The notes under the pieces are model-generated. The model had not been told where the DNA came from and made no database searches. It saw nothing but the letters and a program-made list of their open reading frames with translations. From contig NZ_JANBBF010000009.1 in assembly GCF_024648885.1 (NCBI RefSeq), forward strand, positions 62,001 through 126,000: a stretch of DNA of 64,000 nucleotides, read 5' to 3'. Positions within the stretch are counted from its first letter, which is position 1. Each line of letters begins with the position of its first letter. The translations under genes were made by a program, and so were the position numbers. Shown one piece after another: positions 50,672 through 60,000 of this stretch. This DNA comes from Prauserella salsuginis. Lineage in GTDB: Bacteria > Actinomycetota > Actinomycetes > Mycobacteriales > Pseudonocardiaceae.

Positions 50672-50693
50672 GCGAGGTGAACGACGGGAGAAC
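50672..50693 (-). promoter_or_regulatory. PHO box (PhoP site) upstream of phoX
   Basis: Two abutting 11-bp direct repeats on the minus strand: GTTCTCCCGTC (50683-50693) and GTTCACCTCGC (50672-50682). They resemble the Streptomyces PhoP consensus G(G/T)TCAYYYR(G/C)G and lie over the -35 position of the TAACGT promoter. The box starts 17 bp before the MFS stop codon region ends. Confidence 0.65.
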
Positions 50694-50709
50694 GCCCGGC
50701 CGCACACGT

Positions 50710-51921
50710 TCAGACCTCCTCACCCACCAGCGCGGCCTCCGCGGGCACCTGGGTGGTGTCTTTACCGCCGGCCGGGACCAACAGCAACCCGGCGGCGACC
50801 GCCGACAGCACCGCCGCAGCCAGGAACGGCGCACGGTCGAACCCGAACCACTCGGCGACGTGCCCCACGAGCGTCGCCGCGGCGGCTCCGCCGAGCCAGC
50901 GGCAGAAGTTGTACCCGGCGCTGGCGACCGGACGCGGCGCGTCGCTGATCGACATCGCCGTCCCGGTGAACAACGTGTTCAGCAGCCCGGAGATCAAGCC
51001 ACTGACGACGATCGCCACCACGAGCAGCGCCTTGCTGGGAATCACCATCACCAGCAGCAACACGGCATAGCCCGCGACGGCCAATGCGGTCGCGTGCCGT
51101 TCACCGAGCCGCGCTGCCAACCGCGGCGCGAGCAGGACGCCCGCGATCGCCACGCACAGCCCCCAGCCGAAGAAGATCAGGCCGATCTCGATAGCACCCC
51201 ATTCGAGCACGAACGGCGACCACGCCAGCACGGCGAAGAACCCCGCCGTGTACAGCGCCGATCCGATCGAGGTGCGCAGCAGCCCGCCGTGCCCGAGCGC
51301 GCGCAGCGGGTCGAGCAGCTTCACCCGAGGCCGCGCCTGCCCCGCATCGCTCTTCAGGAACACCGCGCACAGCACGAGTGCCGCGCCCATGAGTACCGCC
51401 GTGCCCATGAACGGGCCACGCCACGACAGGTGCCCGAGCAGCGCACCGAGCAGCGGCCCGACCGAAAGCCCGAGGCCGAGCGCCGCCTCGTACAACAGGA
51501 TCGCGCCCGCCTGGCCGCCCGCGGCCGCGCCCACGATCACCGACAGCGCCGTGGCGATGAAGAAGGCGTTGCCGAGGCCCCACACCGCGCGCAGCCCGAT
51601 CAGCTGCTCGATCGAACCCGCCGCGGCGCACAGCGCGGTGGCGAGCACGATCAGTGTCAGGCCGACGACGACCGTGCGCTTCGCACCGAACCTCGCGCTC
51701 GCCGCACTCGTGAACAGCATCGCGACGACCTGGATCGCCAGATACGAAGAGAACAGCAACGTCGTCTGCTGCGGCGTCGCGTCGAGGCCCTCGGCGATCG
51801 ACAACAGGATCGGGTCGACCAGACCGATCCCCATGAAAGCGATGACCGCGGCGAACGCGGTGATCCAGACCTGTTTCGGCTGACCTTTGACGGCCGACAG
51901 CAGCGAATGCTGCTCACTCAT
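50710..51921 (-). CDS. MFS transporter (drug/metabolite efflux type)
   Basis: 403 aa, twelve hydrophobic segments. The loop after TM2 carries ARFGAKRTVVVG, a degenerate motif A; TM4/5 region has LRAVWGLGNAFF and ALGLGLSVGPLLGALLG (motif C-like, antiporter signature). So a proton-coupled exporter is likely. ATG 51921 has AGGAGG 10 nt upstream; sequence further upstream is Arg/His-rich and not protein-like. Preceded by a 559-bp non-coding stretch with an overlapping palindrome pair, possibly its control region. Confidence 0.88.
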   Translation of the reverse strand: MSEQHSLLSAVKGQPKQVWITAFAAVIAFMGIGLVDPILLSIAEGLDATPQQTTLLFSSYLAIQVVAMLFTSAASARFGAKRTVVVGLTLIVLATALCAAAGSIEQLIGLRAVWGLGNAFFIATALSVIVGAAAGGQAGAILLYEAALGLGLSVGPLLGALLGHLSWRGPFMGTAVLMGAALVLCAVFLKSDAGQARPRVKLLDPLRALGHGGLLRTSIGSALYTAGFFAVLAWSPFVLEWGAIEIGLIFFGWGLCVAIAGVLLAPRLAARLGERHATALAVAGYAVLLLVMVIPSKALLVVAIVVSGLISGLLNTLFTGTAMSISDAPRPVASAGYNFCRWLGGAAAATLVGHVAEWFGFDRAPFLAAAVLSAVAAGLLLVPAGGKDTTQVPAEAALVGEEV

Positions 51922-52480
51922 CGGCTCGAACCTCCTGACGCGGATGTCGACGTGGTGGCTGGTGCGCTGCCCGCGGCGTGCGCATCGGCGATGCGCGTCG
52001 CCGTTGCGGCGCCGGTGGGGAAGCGGAGTGCGGTGGCGGCGGAGCGATACACGGCAGCGCCGATTGCCTGCCGGGCAGACGGGGCCTGCGGTCGAAAGGC
52101 AGCGGCCGCAGGTCGCAGCGGCTGTGACTCCGGCAGCGAGCCGCACTACGCGACCTTCCGATTAGCTATGCTAACCAAAAAAGGTTAGGTATACGAAGTA
52201 AGTTCGGTCACGGGTGTGCGACTCGTGCCTGACGACCCGGACGACGTGACATCGGCCCGTGGGGCACAGCTGGCCACGAACACGGAGACGATCCGCTCGG
52301 ATCGGCGGCGCGGGCGACGACGCGGACAGGACATCCGCGGTAGCCGGCAAGTTCCCTGACTTCCTGGTCGCGGCCTGAGGGACCGCCGGACCCTACGCGA
52401 AGGCGACACCCTGTGCCGCCGTGCGAGGCCGCCTTCCGCAAGCGGATCCTCGATCGAGACGCTCGAAAGGCAGTCGCTGG
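51922..52480. other. 559-bp non-coding region upstream of the MFS gene
   Basis: Open frames here encode Arg/His/Pro-rich nonsense. The notable content is the AT-rich palindrome pair at 52162-52188. Otherwise nothing recognisable. Confidence 0.5.
52162..52188. promoter_or_regulatory. Overlapping AT-rich palindromes, possible metal- or TetR-type operator
   Basis: TTAGC-TAT-GCTAA (52162-52174) overlaps CTAACC-AAAAAA-GGTTAG (52171-52188), both perfect. The TTAG/CTAACC half-sites recall DtxR/IdeR iron boxes, though the full 19-bp match is only partial. On the minus strand TAGCAT inside it could be a -10. Target is presumed to be the MFS gene 240 bp downstream. Confidence 0.5.
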
Positions 52481-53092
52481 TCAGTCGGCGTTGCTGCTGC
52501 GGTAACGGATATGGGTGGCCAACGGTGAGTGGAGCACCTCGACGGGCGTGAAGCCGAAGTTCTCAACGCCGTCGAACATGCGCTCGCCGCCGCCGAGCAG
52601 AACGGGCGCGATGTCGAGTGTGAGTTCATCGATCACGCCGGCGTTGAGCGCCTGTCGTACTGTCGACGCGCCGCCGGCGATGTCCACGCCGTTGCCGTCG
52701 GCCACCTCGAGCGCCCGTTCGTAGGCGGCATCGAAGCCCGCTGTGACGAAGTGGAACGTGGTCCCGCCCTCCATCTCGATCGGTTCGCGGGCGTGGTGAG
52801 TCAGCACGAAGACCGGCGCGTGGAAGGGCGGCTCGGGGCCCCACCATCCATCCCAGTCCTCATCCCACTCACCGCGGATCGGCCCGAACATGTTGCGGCC
52901 CATGACGTAGGCCCCTCGCGGTCGCAACAGCCAGCGCTCCGCCGTCACGTCGGCATCGGATGCGCGCTCGTCGCCGAGGTGCCAGCCGTGGTTCTTCAAG
53001 CCGCCCTTCCCCATGGGATTGTCACGGCTCTGGTCCGGACCGGCGACGAAACCGTCGAGCGAGATCGACATGTGGCACGTGGTGTCGGACAT
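52481..53092 (-). CDS. Dihydrofolate reductase family protein (RibD C-terminal domain)
   Basis: 203 aa from the ATG at 53092 (GAGAGG 5 nt upstream). Begins CHMSISLDGFVAGPDQS, has YVMGRNMFGPIRGEW, and ends with IAGGASTVRQALNAGVIDELTLDIAPVLLGGGERMF; these are the RibD_C/YyaP landmarks. NADPH-dependent reductase fold; not a housekeeping DHFR. Substrate unknown. Confidence 0.88.
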   Translation of the reverse strand: MSDTTCHMSISLDGFVAGPDQSRDNPMGKGGLKNHGWHLGDERASDADVTAERWLLRPRGAYVMGRNMFGPIRGEWDEDWDGWWGPEPPFHAPVFVLTHHAREPIEMEGGTTFHFVTAGFDAAYERALEVADGNGVDIAGGASTVRQALNAGVIDELTLDIAPVLLGGGERMFDGVENFGFTPVEVLHSPLATHIRYRSSNAD

Positions 53093-53304
53093 CAGCACCT
53101 CTCAGGAACCACCAGCTGCAGGCCACAACCGGTCGGTGACACCGTACGACCACGTCGGCCGATTGTCGTCCCGCGAGCAGTCGTGTTCGGAAACCGGCGG
53201 CCTTTCCGCATCCCGCAGGAGCGAACGTGGCGGTGCCGATTTTCGGCGAGCACCACGGCCACCGCTGCGACTCCGGAAACACCCGTGAACGCCGACGTGG
53301 GTAC

Positions 53305-53414
53305 GGCCCACCCGTCTCCCACCACCGCCCAACCGGACACACTCCGCGTGACTGCCTAGGGCCCGCCCGTCTCCCGCCACCGCCCAACCGGACACACTCC
53401 GGGTGACTGCCTAG
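53305..53414. repeat. 55-bp tandem duplication in the HAD promoter
   Basis: Two copies, 53305-53359 and 53360-53414, differ at about three positions. Only copy 2 ends with the TAGGAT -10 used by the HAD gene; copy 1 has TAGGGC at the same place. The rest of 53093-53304 has no gene. Confidence 0.85.
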
Positions 53415-53417
53415 GAT
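53412..53417 (+). promoter_or_regulatory. -10 hexamer, leaderless start
   Basis: TAGGAT, 6 nt before the ATG at 53424. Confidence 0.6.
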
Positions 53418-53423
53418 CCAGGT

Positions 53424-54065
53424 ATGCAGGCGATCGTATTCGACATGGACGGCGTACTCGTCGACTCCGAGCAGCTGTGGGACGAGGTCCGGCGATCGGT
53501 GGCGGCCTCCCACGGCGGCACCTGGAACGGCGAGGCCACCCGCGCGATGCAGGGCATGAGCACCCCGGAATGGGCCGAGTACCTCGTCACCGAGGTCGGC
53601 GTTCAGCTCACGCCCGACGAGGTCGCCCGCACGGTGATCGACGAGATGCGCAACCGCTACGCCGGCGCACCTCCCGTGCTACCCGGAGCGGCCGAGACCC
53701 TGAGCCGGATCGCGGCGCAATACCCGGCGGCGATCGCCAGCTCGTCACCACCGGTACTCATCGAGTCGTTCCTGAGCGCGACCGGACTGACGTCGCAGGT
53801 ACCGGTCGCCGTGTCGAGCGAACAGGTCGCGAAGGGCAAACCCGCACCCGACGTCTACCTCGAGGCAGCCTCGCAGCTGGGAATCGCGCCGCGCGAATGC
53901 GCCGCCGTCGAGGATTCGACCAGCGGTCTGCAAGCGGCGTTGGCCGCCGAGATGACGGTGTTCGCGGTGCCCAATCCGCACTACCCACCGGACGAGACGG
54001 TCGTCGCCAGGACGCACCGCGTCCTCGGCGGCATCACGGAGCTGCCGGCCGCACTGGATCTGTAG
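53424..54065 (+). CDS. HAD-superfamily phosphatase (beta-phosphoglucomutase-like)
   Basis: 213 aa. Motif I FDMDGVLVDSE with nucleophile Asp8 and acid Asp10, motif II Ser in IASSSPP, motif III Lys in KGKPAPDVY, motif IV EDSTSG. The helical cap between motifs I and II is that of subclass I phosphatases (beta-PGM/GS1-like). Small phosphorylated metabolite as substrate; not identifiable. The last six codons with the stop are duplicated downstream. Confidence 0.92.
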   Translation: MQAIVFDMDGVLVDSEQLWDEVRRSVAASHGGTWNGEATRAMQGMSTPEWAEYLVTEVGVQLTPDEVARTVIDEMRNRYAGAPPVLPGAAETLSRIAAQYPAAIASSSPPVLIESFLSATGLTSQVPVAVSSEQVAKGKPAPDVYLEAASQLGIAPRECAAVEDSTSGLQAALAAEMTVFAVPNPHYPPDETVVARTHRVLGGITELPAALDL

Positions 54066-54083
54066 GCCGCACTGGATCTGTAG
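54048..54083 (+). repeat. 18-bp perfect duplication of the HAD-gene 3' end including stop
   Basis: Abutting identical copies 54048-54065 and 54066-54083, each ending CTGGATCTGTAG. In frame, so a second TAG backs up the first. Confidence 0.93.
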
Positions 54084-54183
54084 GGCGCGGCTCTCCGCAC
54101 ACCGACCGCGGCCACGGGGAGCGCGCCGGCTGACGGGGCGCAGCTCACCCGGCCGTGACCGCAGCCCTCGCGACGAGACAGTC

Positions 54184-54223
54184 GTGCGTCAGTGCGTCAG
54201 TGCGGCAGTGCGGCAGTGCGTCA
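54184..54223. repeat. 8-bp tandem repeat x5
   Basis: Units GTGCGTCA, GTGCGTCA, GTGCGGCA, GTGCGGCA, GTGCGTCA. Confidence 0.9.
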
Positions 54224-54270
54224 GTCGTCAGCGTGTCCTCGAGCCGGCGGCGGCCGAGAGACGGACGGGC

Positions 54271-54345
54271 GCAGAACACGCCGTCCCGAACGCAGAACAC
54301 GCGGTGCCGAGTGCAGGACACGCGGTCCCGAGTGCAGGACACGCG
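54271..54345. repeat. 21-bp tandem repeat running into a terminator
   Basis: Units start at 54271, 54292, 54313 and 54334 (GCAGRACACGCGGTCCCGAGT pattern split over the period); the last partial unit merges with the hairpin arm at 54344. No gene in 54084-54446. Confidence 0.85.
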
Positions 54346-54383
54346 AGAGCGGAGCGGGCGCATCTGTGCCCGCTCCGCTCTCG
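54344..54383. terminator. Bidirectional terminator, HAD/ino1
   Basis: Perfect 16-bp arms (54344-54359, 54368-54383), 8-nt loop, between convergent genes. Confidence 0.85.
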
Positions 54384-54446
54384 CCGAAACGTTCCTCGTC
54401 CTCGCCCGTGACTCCGCCGTATGCGCGAAATGCCCACGGACCGGGC

Positions 54447-55535
54447 TTACTTGTCGCCCGTACCCTCGATGAACTTCTCCACCGCGTCGCGGGCCGTGGA
54501 GTCGTCGTACTGCACCGGCGGCGACTTCATGAAGTACGAGGACGCCGACAGCACCGGACCACCGAAGCCGCGGTCCTTCGCGATCTTCGCCGCCCGCAGC
54601 GCGTCGATGATGATGCCCGCCGAGTTGGGGGAGTCCCACACCTCGAGCTTGTACTCCATGTTCAGCGGCGCGTCGCCGAACGCACGGCCTTCGAGGCGCA
54701 CGTAGGCCCACTTGCGGTCCGACAGCCACGCGACGTGGTCCGAAGGACCGACGTGCACGTTCGACTTGCCCATGTCGCGCTCGACCTGCGACGTGACGGC
54801 CTGCGTCTTCGAGATCTTCTTCGACTCGAGACGCTCGTTCTCCTTCATGTTGAGGAAGTCCATGTTGCCGCCGACGTTCAGCTGCATGGTGCGGTCGAGC
54901 TGCACACCACGGTCCTCGAACAGCTTCGCCAGCACCCGGTGCGTGATCGTGGCGCCGACCTGCGACTTGATGTCGTCGCCGACGATCGGCACACCGGCCT
55001 TCTCGAACTTCTCCGCCCACACCGGGTCGGAGGCGATGAACACCGGGATGGCGTTGACGAACGCGACACCTGCGTCGATGGCGGCCTGCGCGTAGAACTC
55101 GGTCGCCTCGGTCGAGCCGACCGGCAGGTACGACACCAGCACGTCGACCTCGGCGGCCTTCAGCGCGGCGGCGACGTCGACCGGCGCCTCGTCGGACTCC
55201 TCGATGGTCTCGCGGTAGTACTTGCCGAGACCGTCGAGCGTGTGCCCCCGCTGCACGGGCACACCGAGCGGCGGCACGTCACAGATCTTGATCGTGTTGT
55301 TCTCACTCGCGAGAACAGCCTCGGACAGGTCCTGGCCGACCTTCTTGGCGTCCACGTCGAACGCGGCGACGAAGTCGATGTCACTGATGTGATAGTCGCC
55401 GAACTGGACGTGCATCAAGCCGGGAACACGCGAACCCTTGTCGGCGTCGCGGTAGTAGTGCACACCCTGAACCAGCGAGGCCGCACAGTTGCCAACACCC
55501 GCGATGGCCACCCTCACGCGGCGATTCTCGCCCAT
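54447..55535 (-). CDS. ino1: Inositol-3-phosphate synthase
   Basis: 362 aa from the ATG at 55535 with GGGAG upstream. Rossmann start [16 protein letters not shown], then [48 protein letters not shown] and a [13 protein letters not shown] end; all typical of the short actinobacterial Ino1. It cyclises glucose 6-phosphate to myo-inositol 3-phosphate using NAD, feeding phosphatidylinositol and mycothiol. PadR gene lies 13 bp upstream on the same strand, matching Rv0047c-Rv0046c. Confidence 0.96.
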   Translation of the reverse strand: MGENRRVRVAIAGVGNCAASLVQGVHYYRDADKGSRVPGLMHVQFGDYHISDIDFVAAFDVDAKKVGQDLSEAVLASENNTIKICDVPPLGVPVQRGHTLDGLGKYYRETIEESDEAPVDVAAALKAAEVDVLVSYLPVGSTEATEFYAQAAIDAGVAFVNAIPVFIASDPVWAEKFEKAGVPIVGDDIKSQVGATITHRVLAKLFEDRGVQLDRTMQLNVGGNMDFLNMKENERLESKKISKTQAVTSQVERDMGKSNVHVGPSDHVAWLSDRKWAYVRLEGRAFGDAPLNMEYKLEVWDSPNSAGIIIDALRAAKIAKDRGFGGPVLSASSYFMKSPPVQYDDSTARDAVEKFIEGTGDK

Positions 55536-55548
55536 GCCGGTATCTCCC

Positions 55549-56193
55549 TTACTCGTGTTCCGTACTACCTGGGTCACGCCGAGTGGCCGCCTGTGTCGAC
55601 GTCTCCTGCTCGGCCTTTTCATGCGCGATGAGCTCGTTGAGCCAGCGCACCTCCCGCTCACTGGTCTCGAGTCCCAGCTCGTGCAGCTCACGGGTGTAGC
55701 GATCGATCTTTTCCTCGGCCCTGGCCAACGCTGCCCGAAGACCTTCGCGGCGCTCCTCGACCCGCCTGCGCCTGCCCTCCAGGATCCGCATGCGGACATC
55801 GGCGGGCGTGCGTGAGAAGAACGTCAGATGGACGCCGAAACCCTCGTCGTCCCACGTCTGTGGACCGGCGTCGGCGAGCAGCTCACCGAACCGCTCCTTG
55901 CCCTCGGCCGTGAGCTTGTACACGCGCTTGGACTTGCTCGCCCTGCGATTCCACGGCGTCGTGGTGGAGGCGTGCGCTGCCGAAGTGGGGCCGTTCGCCG
56001 GACCGGCCGCGGCGTCGGCCTCGGCCGTGTCCTCGGCGATCCAGCCGGCCCGCTGCATCCGGCGCAGTGTCGGGTACAGCGATCCGTAACTGAACGTGCG
56101 GAACATCCCCAACGATTCGTGGAGGCGTTTCCGCAGCACATAGCCATGCATGGGGGCCTCGTGCAACAGGCCGAGAATTGCGAACTCGAGCAC
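55549..56193 (-). CDS. PadR family regulator, operon with ino1
   Basis: 214 aa. N-terminal PadR winged helix: [21 protein letters not shown], then [18 protein letters not shown] and [14 protein letters not shown]. An Ala/Gly/Thr-rich insert of about 30 residues sits in the wing. C-terminal long coiled coil ([26 protein letters not shown]) for dimerisation. It matches the Rv0047c position next to ino1, so control of inositol synthesis is a fair inference. A palindrome around its TATAAT promoter suggests autoregulation. Confidence 0.92.
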   Translation of the reverse strand: MLEFAILGLLHEAPMHGYVLRKRLHESLGMFRTFSYGSLYPTLRRMQRAGWIAEDTAEADAAAGPANGPTSAAHASTTTPWNRRASKSKRVYKLTAEGKERFGELLADAGPQTWDDEGFGVHLTFFSRTPADVRMRILEGRRRRVEERREGLRAALARAEEKIDRYTRELHELGLETSEREVRWLNELIAHEKAEQETSTQAATRRDPGSTEHE

Positions 56194-56292
56194 ACGGGCA
56201 CCCCCTTCGGGAACGAATCGACATCGCCCGGCGTTTCGATCTTTCTGGTGACCAGCTTTTCTGGTTGACCGCCGCCGGATGACTACGACCCA

Positions 56293-56324
56293 ATGTACCG
56301 GCTCATTATATCGCGCTGATACAT
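56293..56324 (-). promoter_or_regulatory. padR promoter with PadR-type palindrome
   Basis: Minus-strand consensus TATAAT at 56305-56310, flanked by ATGTA (56293-56297) and TACAT (56320-56324), ATGTA-N22-TACAT. PadR-family operators commonly contain ATGT/ACAT halves. Leader to ATG 56193 would be about 105 nt. Confidence 0.65.
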
Positions 56325-56462
56325 CGCAGTGGCGTAGCTAACCTCGGAGCCACTCACGCAACAGCCAACCGTCATCCGACCGTTATCCGCGCCGACGGCG
56401 TGTCGCCTCGCCGCAGCCAGACCTCACCTCGAACGGCCCGTGGCCAATCGCCGGGAACCACG

Positions 56463-56468
56463 TACTCT
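56463..56468 (+). promoter_or_regulatory. -10 hexamer, leaderless start
   Basis: TACTCT, 6 nt before the GTG at 56475. Confidence 0.6.
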
Positions 56469-56474
56469 GTTGAG

Positions 56475-56894
56475 GTGCAGAACCAGCGGCAGGTCGTCGA
56501 CTACGCGCTTCAGCGCCGTGCGTTGCTGGCCGAGTTCCGGACGGGACGGGCCAGCGCCATGGACGTCTGCGACGCCACCCCGCAGTTGTTGCAGGCAGCC
56601 AAGTTCCACGGGGTGCCTGACGACAACGCCTGCCCGGTGTGCGGCAAGCACTCCTTGGCGCAGGTCAGCTGGGTGTTCGGCGACGAGCTCAAGCACGCGG
56701 CGGGTTCGGCGAGGAAGCCGGACGAACTCGAGCGCATGGCCTCACTTTTCGCCGAGTTCACCGTCTACGTCGTAGAGGTCTGCCGCGCATGTGCATGGAA
56801 CCACCTGGTGCTCTCATACGTCCTCGGGACGGCTGAGACACCGGAGCGGGTTCCCCGCCCTACGCGGAGCACACGGAGGACCGCGGGACAGTGA
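56475..56894 (+). CDS. DUF5318 zinc-finger-like protein
   Basis: 139 aa. Two Cys pairs, CPVCG at about 52-56 and CRAC at about 101-104, probably form one zinc site; the region between is helical. Conserved VVDYALQRRALLAEFRTG start and HLVLSYVLG end are as in Rv0049. The order ino1-padR-DUF5318-ponA1 agrees with M. tuberculosis. Function unknown. Start GTG 56475 because a -10 hexamer abuts it; Prodigal-like longer starts upstream are not protein-like. Confidence 0.88.
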   Translation: MQNQRQVVDYALQRRALLAEFRTGRASAMDVCDATPQLLQAAKFHGVPDDNACPVCGKHSLAQVSWVFGDELKHAAGSARKPDELERMASLFAEFTVYVVEVCRACAWNHLVLSYVLGTAETPERVPRPTRSTRRTAGQ

Positions 56895-57008
56895 CGACGT
56901 GACGACCGCGACCACGCGGCCGGGGGCCAGGTGCCCTCGGCCGTTCACACGAGAGGGTTGGGTCCGCAGAACGGCGTTCCCCGACGCGCCGATCTGGGAG
57001 GGTCTTGA

Positions 57009-60000
57009 GTGAACGACCAGGGAAATCACGGCTGGCCGGAACAGGAGCCGGGCCACCAGCCCCGGCATCGGCACCCCGAAGCCGGTGACGCTCCGCAATG
57101 GCCCGGTGACGGAGCGGACGAACCGCCGAGACCTCCGCGCGGGCCGCGGCAGGCACCGCAGGGCGATCAGCCCCGGCGGCAACAGCCCCAGCAACAGCAG
57201 CCCCAGCAACCAGGGCAGCACCCCCAGCAGCGCCCCGCGCGGCCGCCGCAGCAGCAGCGCCCGCCACAGGAGGGGCAGCAGCCACCGCGGGGCCAGCGCC
57301 CGCCGCAGGACCCCGGCCAGCAGCCTCCCCGGAGGCCACAGCAGCCCGACCAGCCGCGGCAGCCCCGCGGTGGTCCGCAGGCCGGCAGGCCGCCGCAGCA
57401 GCCGGGGCAGCCGGGGCAGCCTCGCAACCCGGGCCAGCAACCGCCTCCCGCCTGGCCGGACGCCGAGAGCGACCACGGCGGCAGACACGCCTCGCCCGAA
57501 GGCAGGCCACCCCGGCAGCCACAGCGTCCGGCCGAATCGCAGCGTCCGGCCGACCGGCAGGGACGTCCGCAGCACCCCGAGGCGGGCCGCGACCCCGGTG
57601 GCCGCCCGGTGGACCCGCAGCAGGATCCGCGGCGCAGGCAGGCGCCACCGCCCGGTGGCGCGGACCAGACCCGTCGCGGGCAGCGTGGTCCGGAGGACCA
57701 GCGCCGTCCGGAGGAGCAGCGCCGTCCGGAGCAGGGCCCCGACCAGCAGCGCCAGGCCGGCACGCGCCGCCCCGACCAGCAGCGCAGGCCCGACGACCGG
57801 CGCAGGCCCGACGACCGCCGTCCCGAAGGGCGCCCCGGTGAACGCACCCAGCATCGCCCGGGCGCCGCGGCGGCGGGAGCGGCCGGTGCCGGTGCAGCGG
57901 GCGCGGCCGCAGGCGGATACGCCGCCGCGCACGCGTCCGAACAGCCCGACCCGGGACTGATCACCCACCAGGGTTACGGCAGGCGTGACTACTCCGACCC
58001 GTACGGCCAGGAGGCCTACCGGGCCGACCCGCTCACCGGCGCCTACGACGAGGACGGCTTCTCCGACGAGACCGCACTGACGTCGTCGGCCTCGCACGCC
58101 GAGGGCGGCATCGGACCCGACGACGAGGAGCCCACCGACCGCAAGGGGAAGAAGCTCCTGACACCGGCCCAGCGCAAGAAGCGCCGCTGGCGGCGGGTCC
58201 GCCGCACGATCTACGCCTGTGTCGGCGTGTTCATCGTGCTGCCCGCGATCGCCTTCGTGGTGACGTACTTCATGGTCGACGTGCCGACCCCGGAGGAGGT
58301 CGCCGCCCAGCAGGGCAAGGTCGTCAACTACTACTACGCCGGTGGCGAGAAGATGGCCGAGGAGGCGCCGCCCGAGGGCAGGCGCGTCATCCTGCAGCCG
58401 GAGGACATTCCGGACACGGTGAAGCACGCCGTGTACGCGGCCGAGGACGCCACGTTCGAGACCAACTCGGGTTTCGACGTCACCGGCATCCTGCGCGCCG
58501 TGTGGAATCAGGCCACGGGTGGCGCCGGCGGTGGTTCGACCATCAGCCAGCAGTACGTCAAGGTCGCGACCGAGAACGACGAGTACTCGTACACGCGGAA
58601 ATGGACCGAGCTCGTCAAGTCGTTCAAGATGAACAACGAGCAGTCCAAGGCCGAGATCGTCACCGCGTACCTGAACACGATCTACTTCGGGCGCGGTGCG
58701 TACGGCATCGAGACGGCGGCGCAGTCCTACTACGGCAAGAGCGCCAAGGACCTGAACGCCTCCGAGGCGGCGCTGCTGGCCGGCATGATCCAGCAGCCGG
58801 GCCGCGTCGAGGACGAACAGGTCCGGGAGCAGCGCTGGGCCTACGTGATGGACCAGATGGTCGCCAACAACTGGGTGTCCAAGCAGGAGCGGACCGCGGC
58901 GCAGCCGCCGGAGCTGATCCCCGACGAGAAGGCCAGGCCGGAAGCGTTGACGGGCGCGGACGCGTTCGTCAAGAACCGGGTGATGGCCGAACTCGCCGCG
59001 AAGGGCTACTCCCAGGAAAAGATCCAGACCGGCGGCTACAAGATCTACACCACGATCGACAAACGGGCCCAGAAGGCGGCCAAGGAGTCGGTCAACGAGG
59101 TGATGAAGGACCAGCCGAAGGAGCTCCGCAAGGCACTCGTCGCCGTCGACCCGAAGAGCGGCGGGGTGCGTGCCTACTACGGCGGTCCGAACAAGGCGGG
59201 CGTCGACGAGGTGGACTGGGGCAACGTCCAGCGCAACCCCGGGTCGTCGTTCAAGCCGTTCGACTTCACGGCTCTGCTGCAGAAGGGCGAGAAGGGCCTG
59301 TACTCGACCTACGACGGCAGCTCGCCGCGGCAGTTCGGCACGGTCACGGTCGGCAACTCGAGCGGCGTGGAGTGCAACCCGTGCACCGTGCGCGAAGCGA
59401 TGGAGCGCTCCATCAACACCGTGTTCTACGACATGGTGACCAACGACGTCGGCCCGCGCGCGGTGGTGGAGGCCGCGAAGGCCGCGGGTATCCCGGAGAA
59501 GCACGGTAAGAAGCCGACGATGGCCAGCCTCGACGGCAACATCTCCATCGGCGGCGGTCAGACCCAGGTCACGCCGACGGACATGGCGGGCGCCTATGCG
59601 ACGTTCGCCTCCGACGGCATCCAGCGCGACGCCCACTTCGTGGCCAAGCTGGAGACGGCGGACGGTGAAGTGCTGTTCGACGAGACCACGCCGGCGGCGA
59701 AGAAGGGCGAGCAGGCGTTCGACTCCGATCCGGAGAAGAACCGGCAGATCTCGCGCAACGTCACCGAGTCGATGCTCGACGTGCTGCCCGGTTCGGACCT
59801 GTCGTGCCCTGGTGAGCACTCGTGCGCCGGCAAGACCGGTACGCACCAGTACGACCAGGGTGACGTCGACTCCGATGAGAACTCGCAGGCGTGGATGGTC
59901 GGTTACTCGCCGCAGATCTCCGCGGCCACGTGGGTCGGCACCGGTGGCGGTGAACCGATCAGTGACGCGAACGGCAGCCCGATCTACGGCAGCGGTCTGC

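Noticed and set aside
54184-54345. CRISPR array
   Set aside because: Tandem units (8 and 21 bp) abut with no spacers and there are no cas genes.
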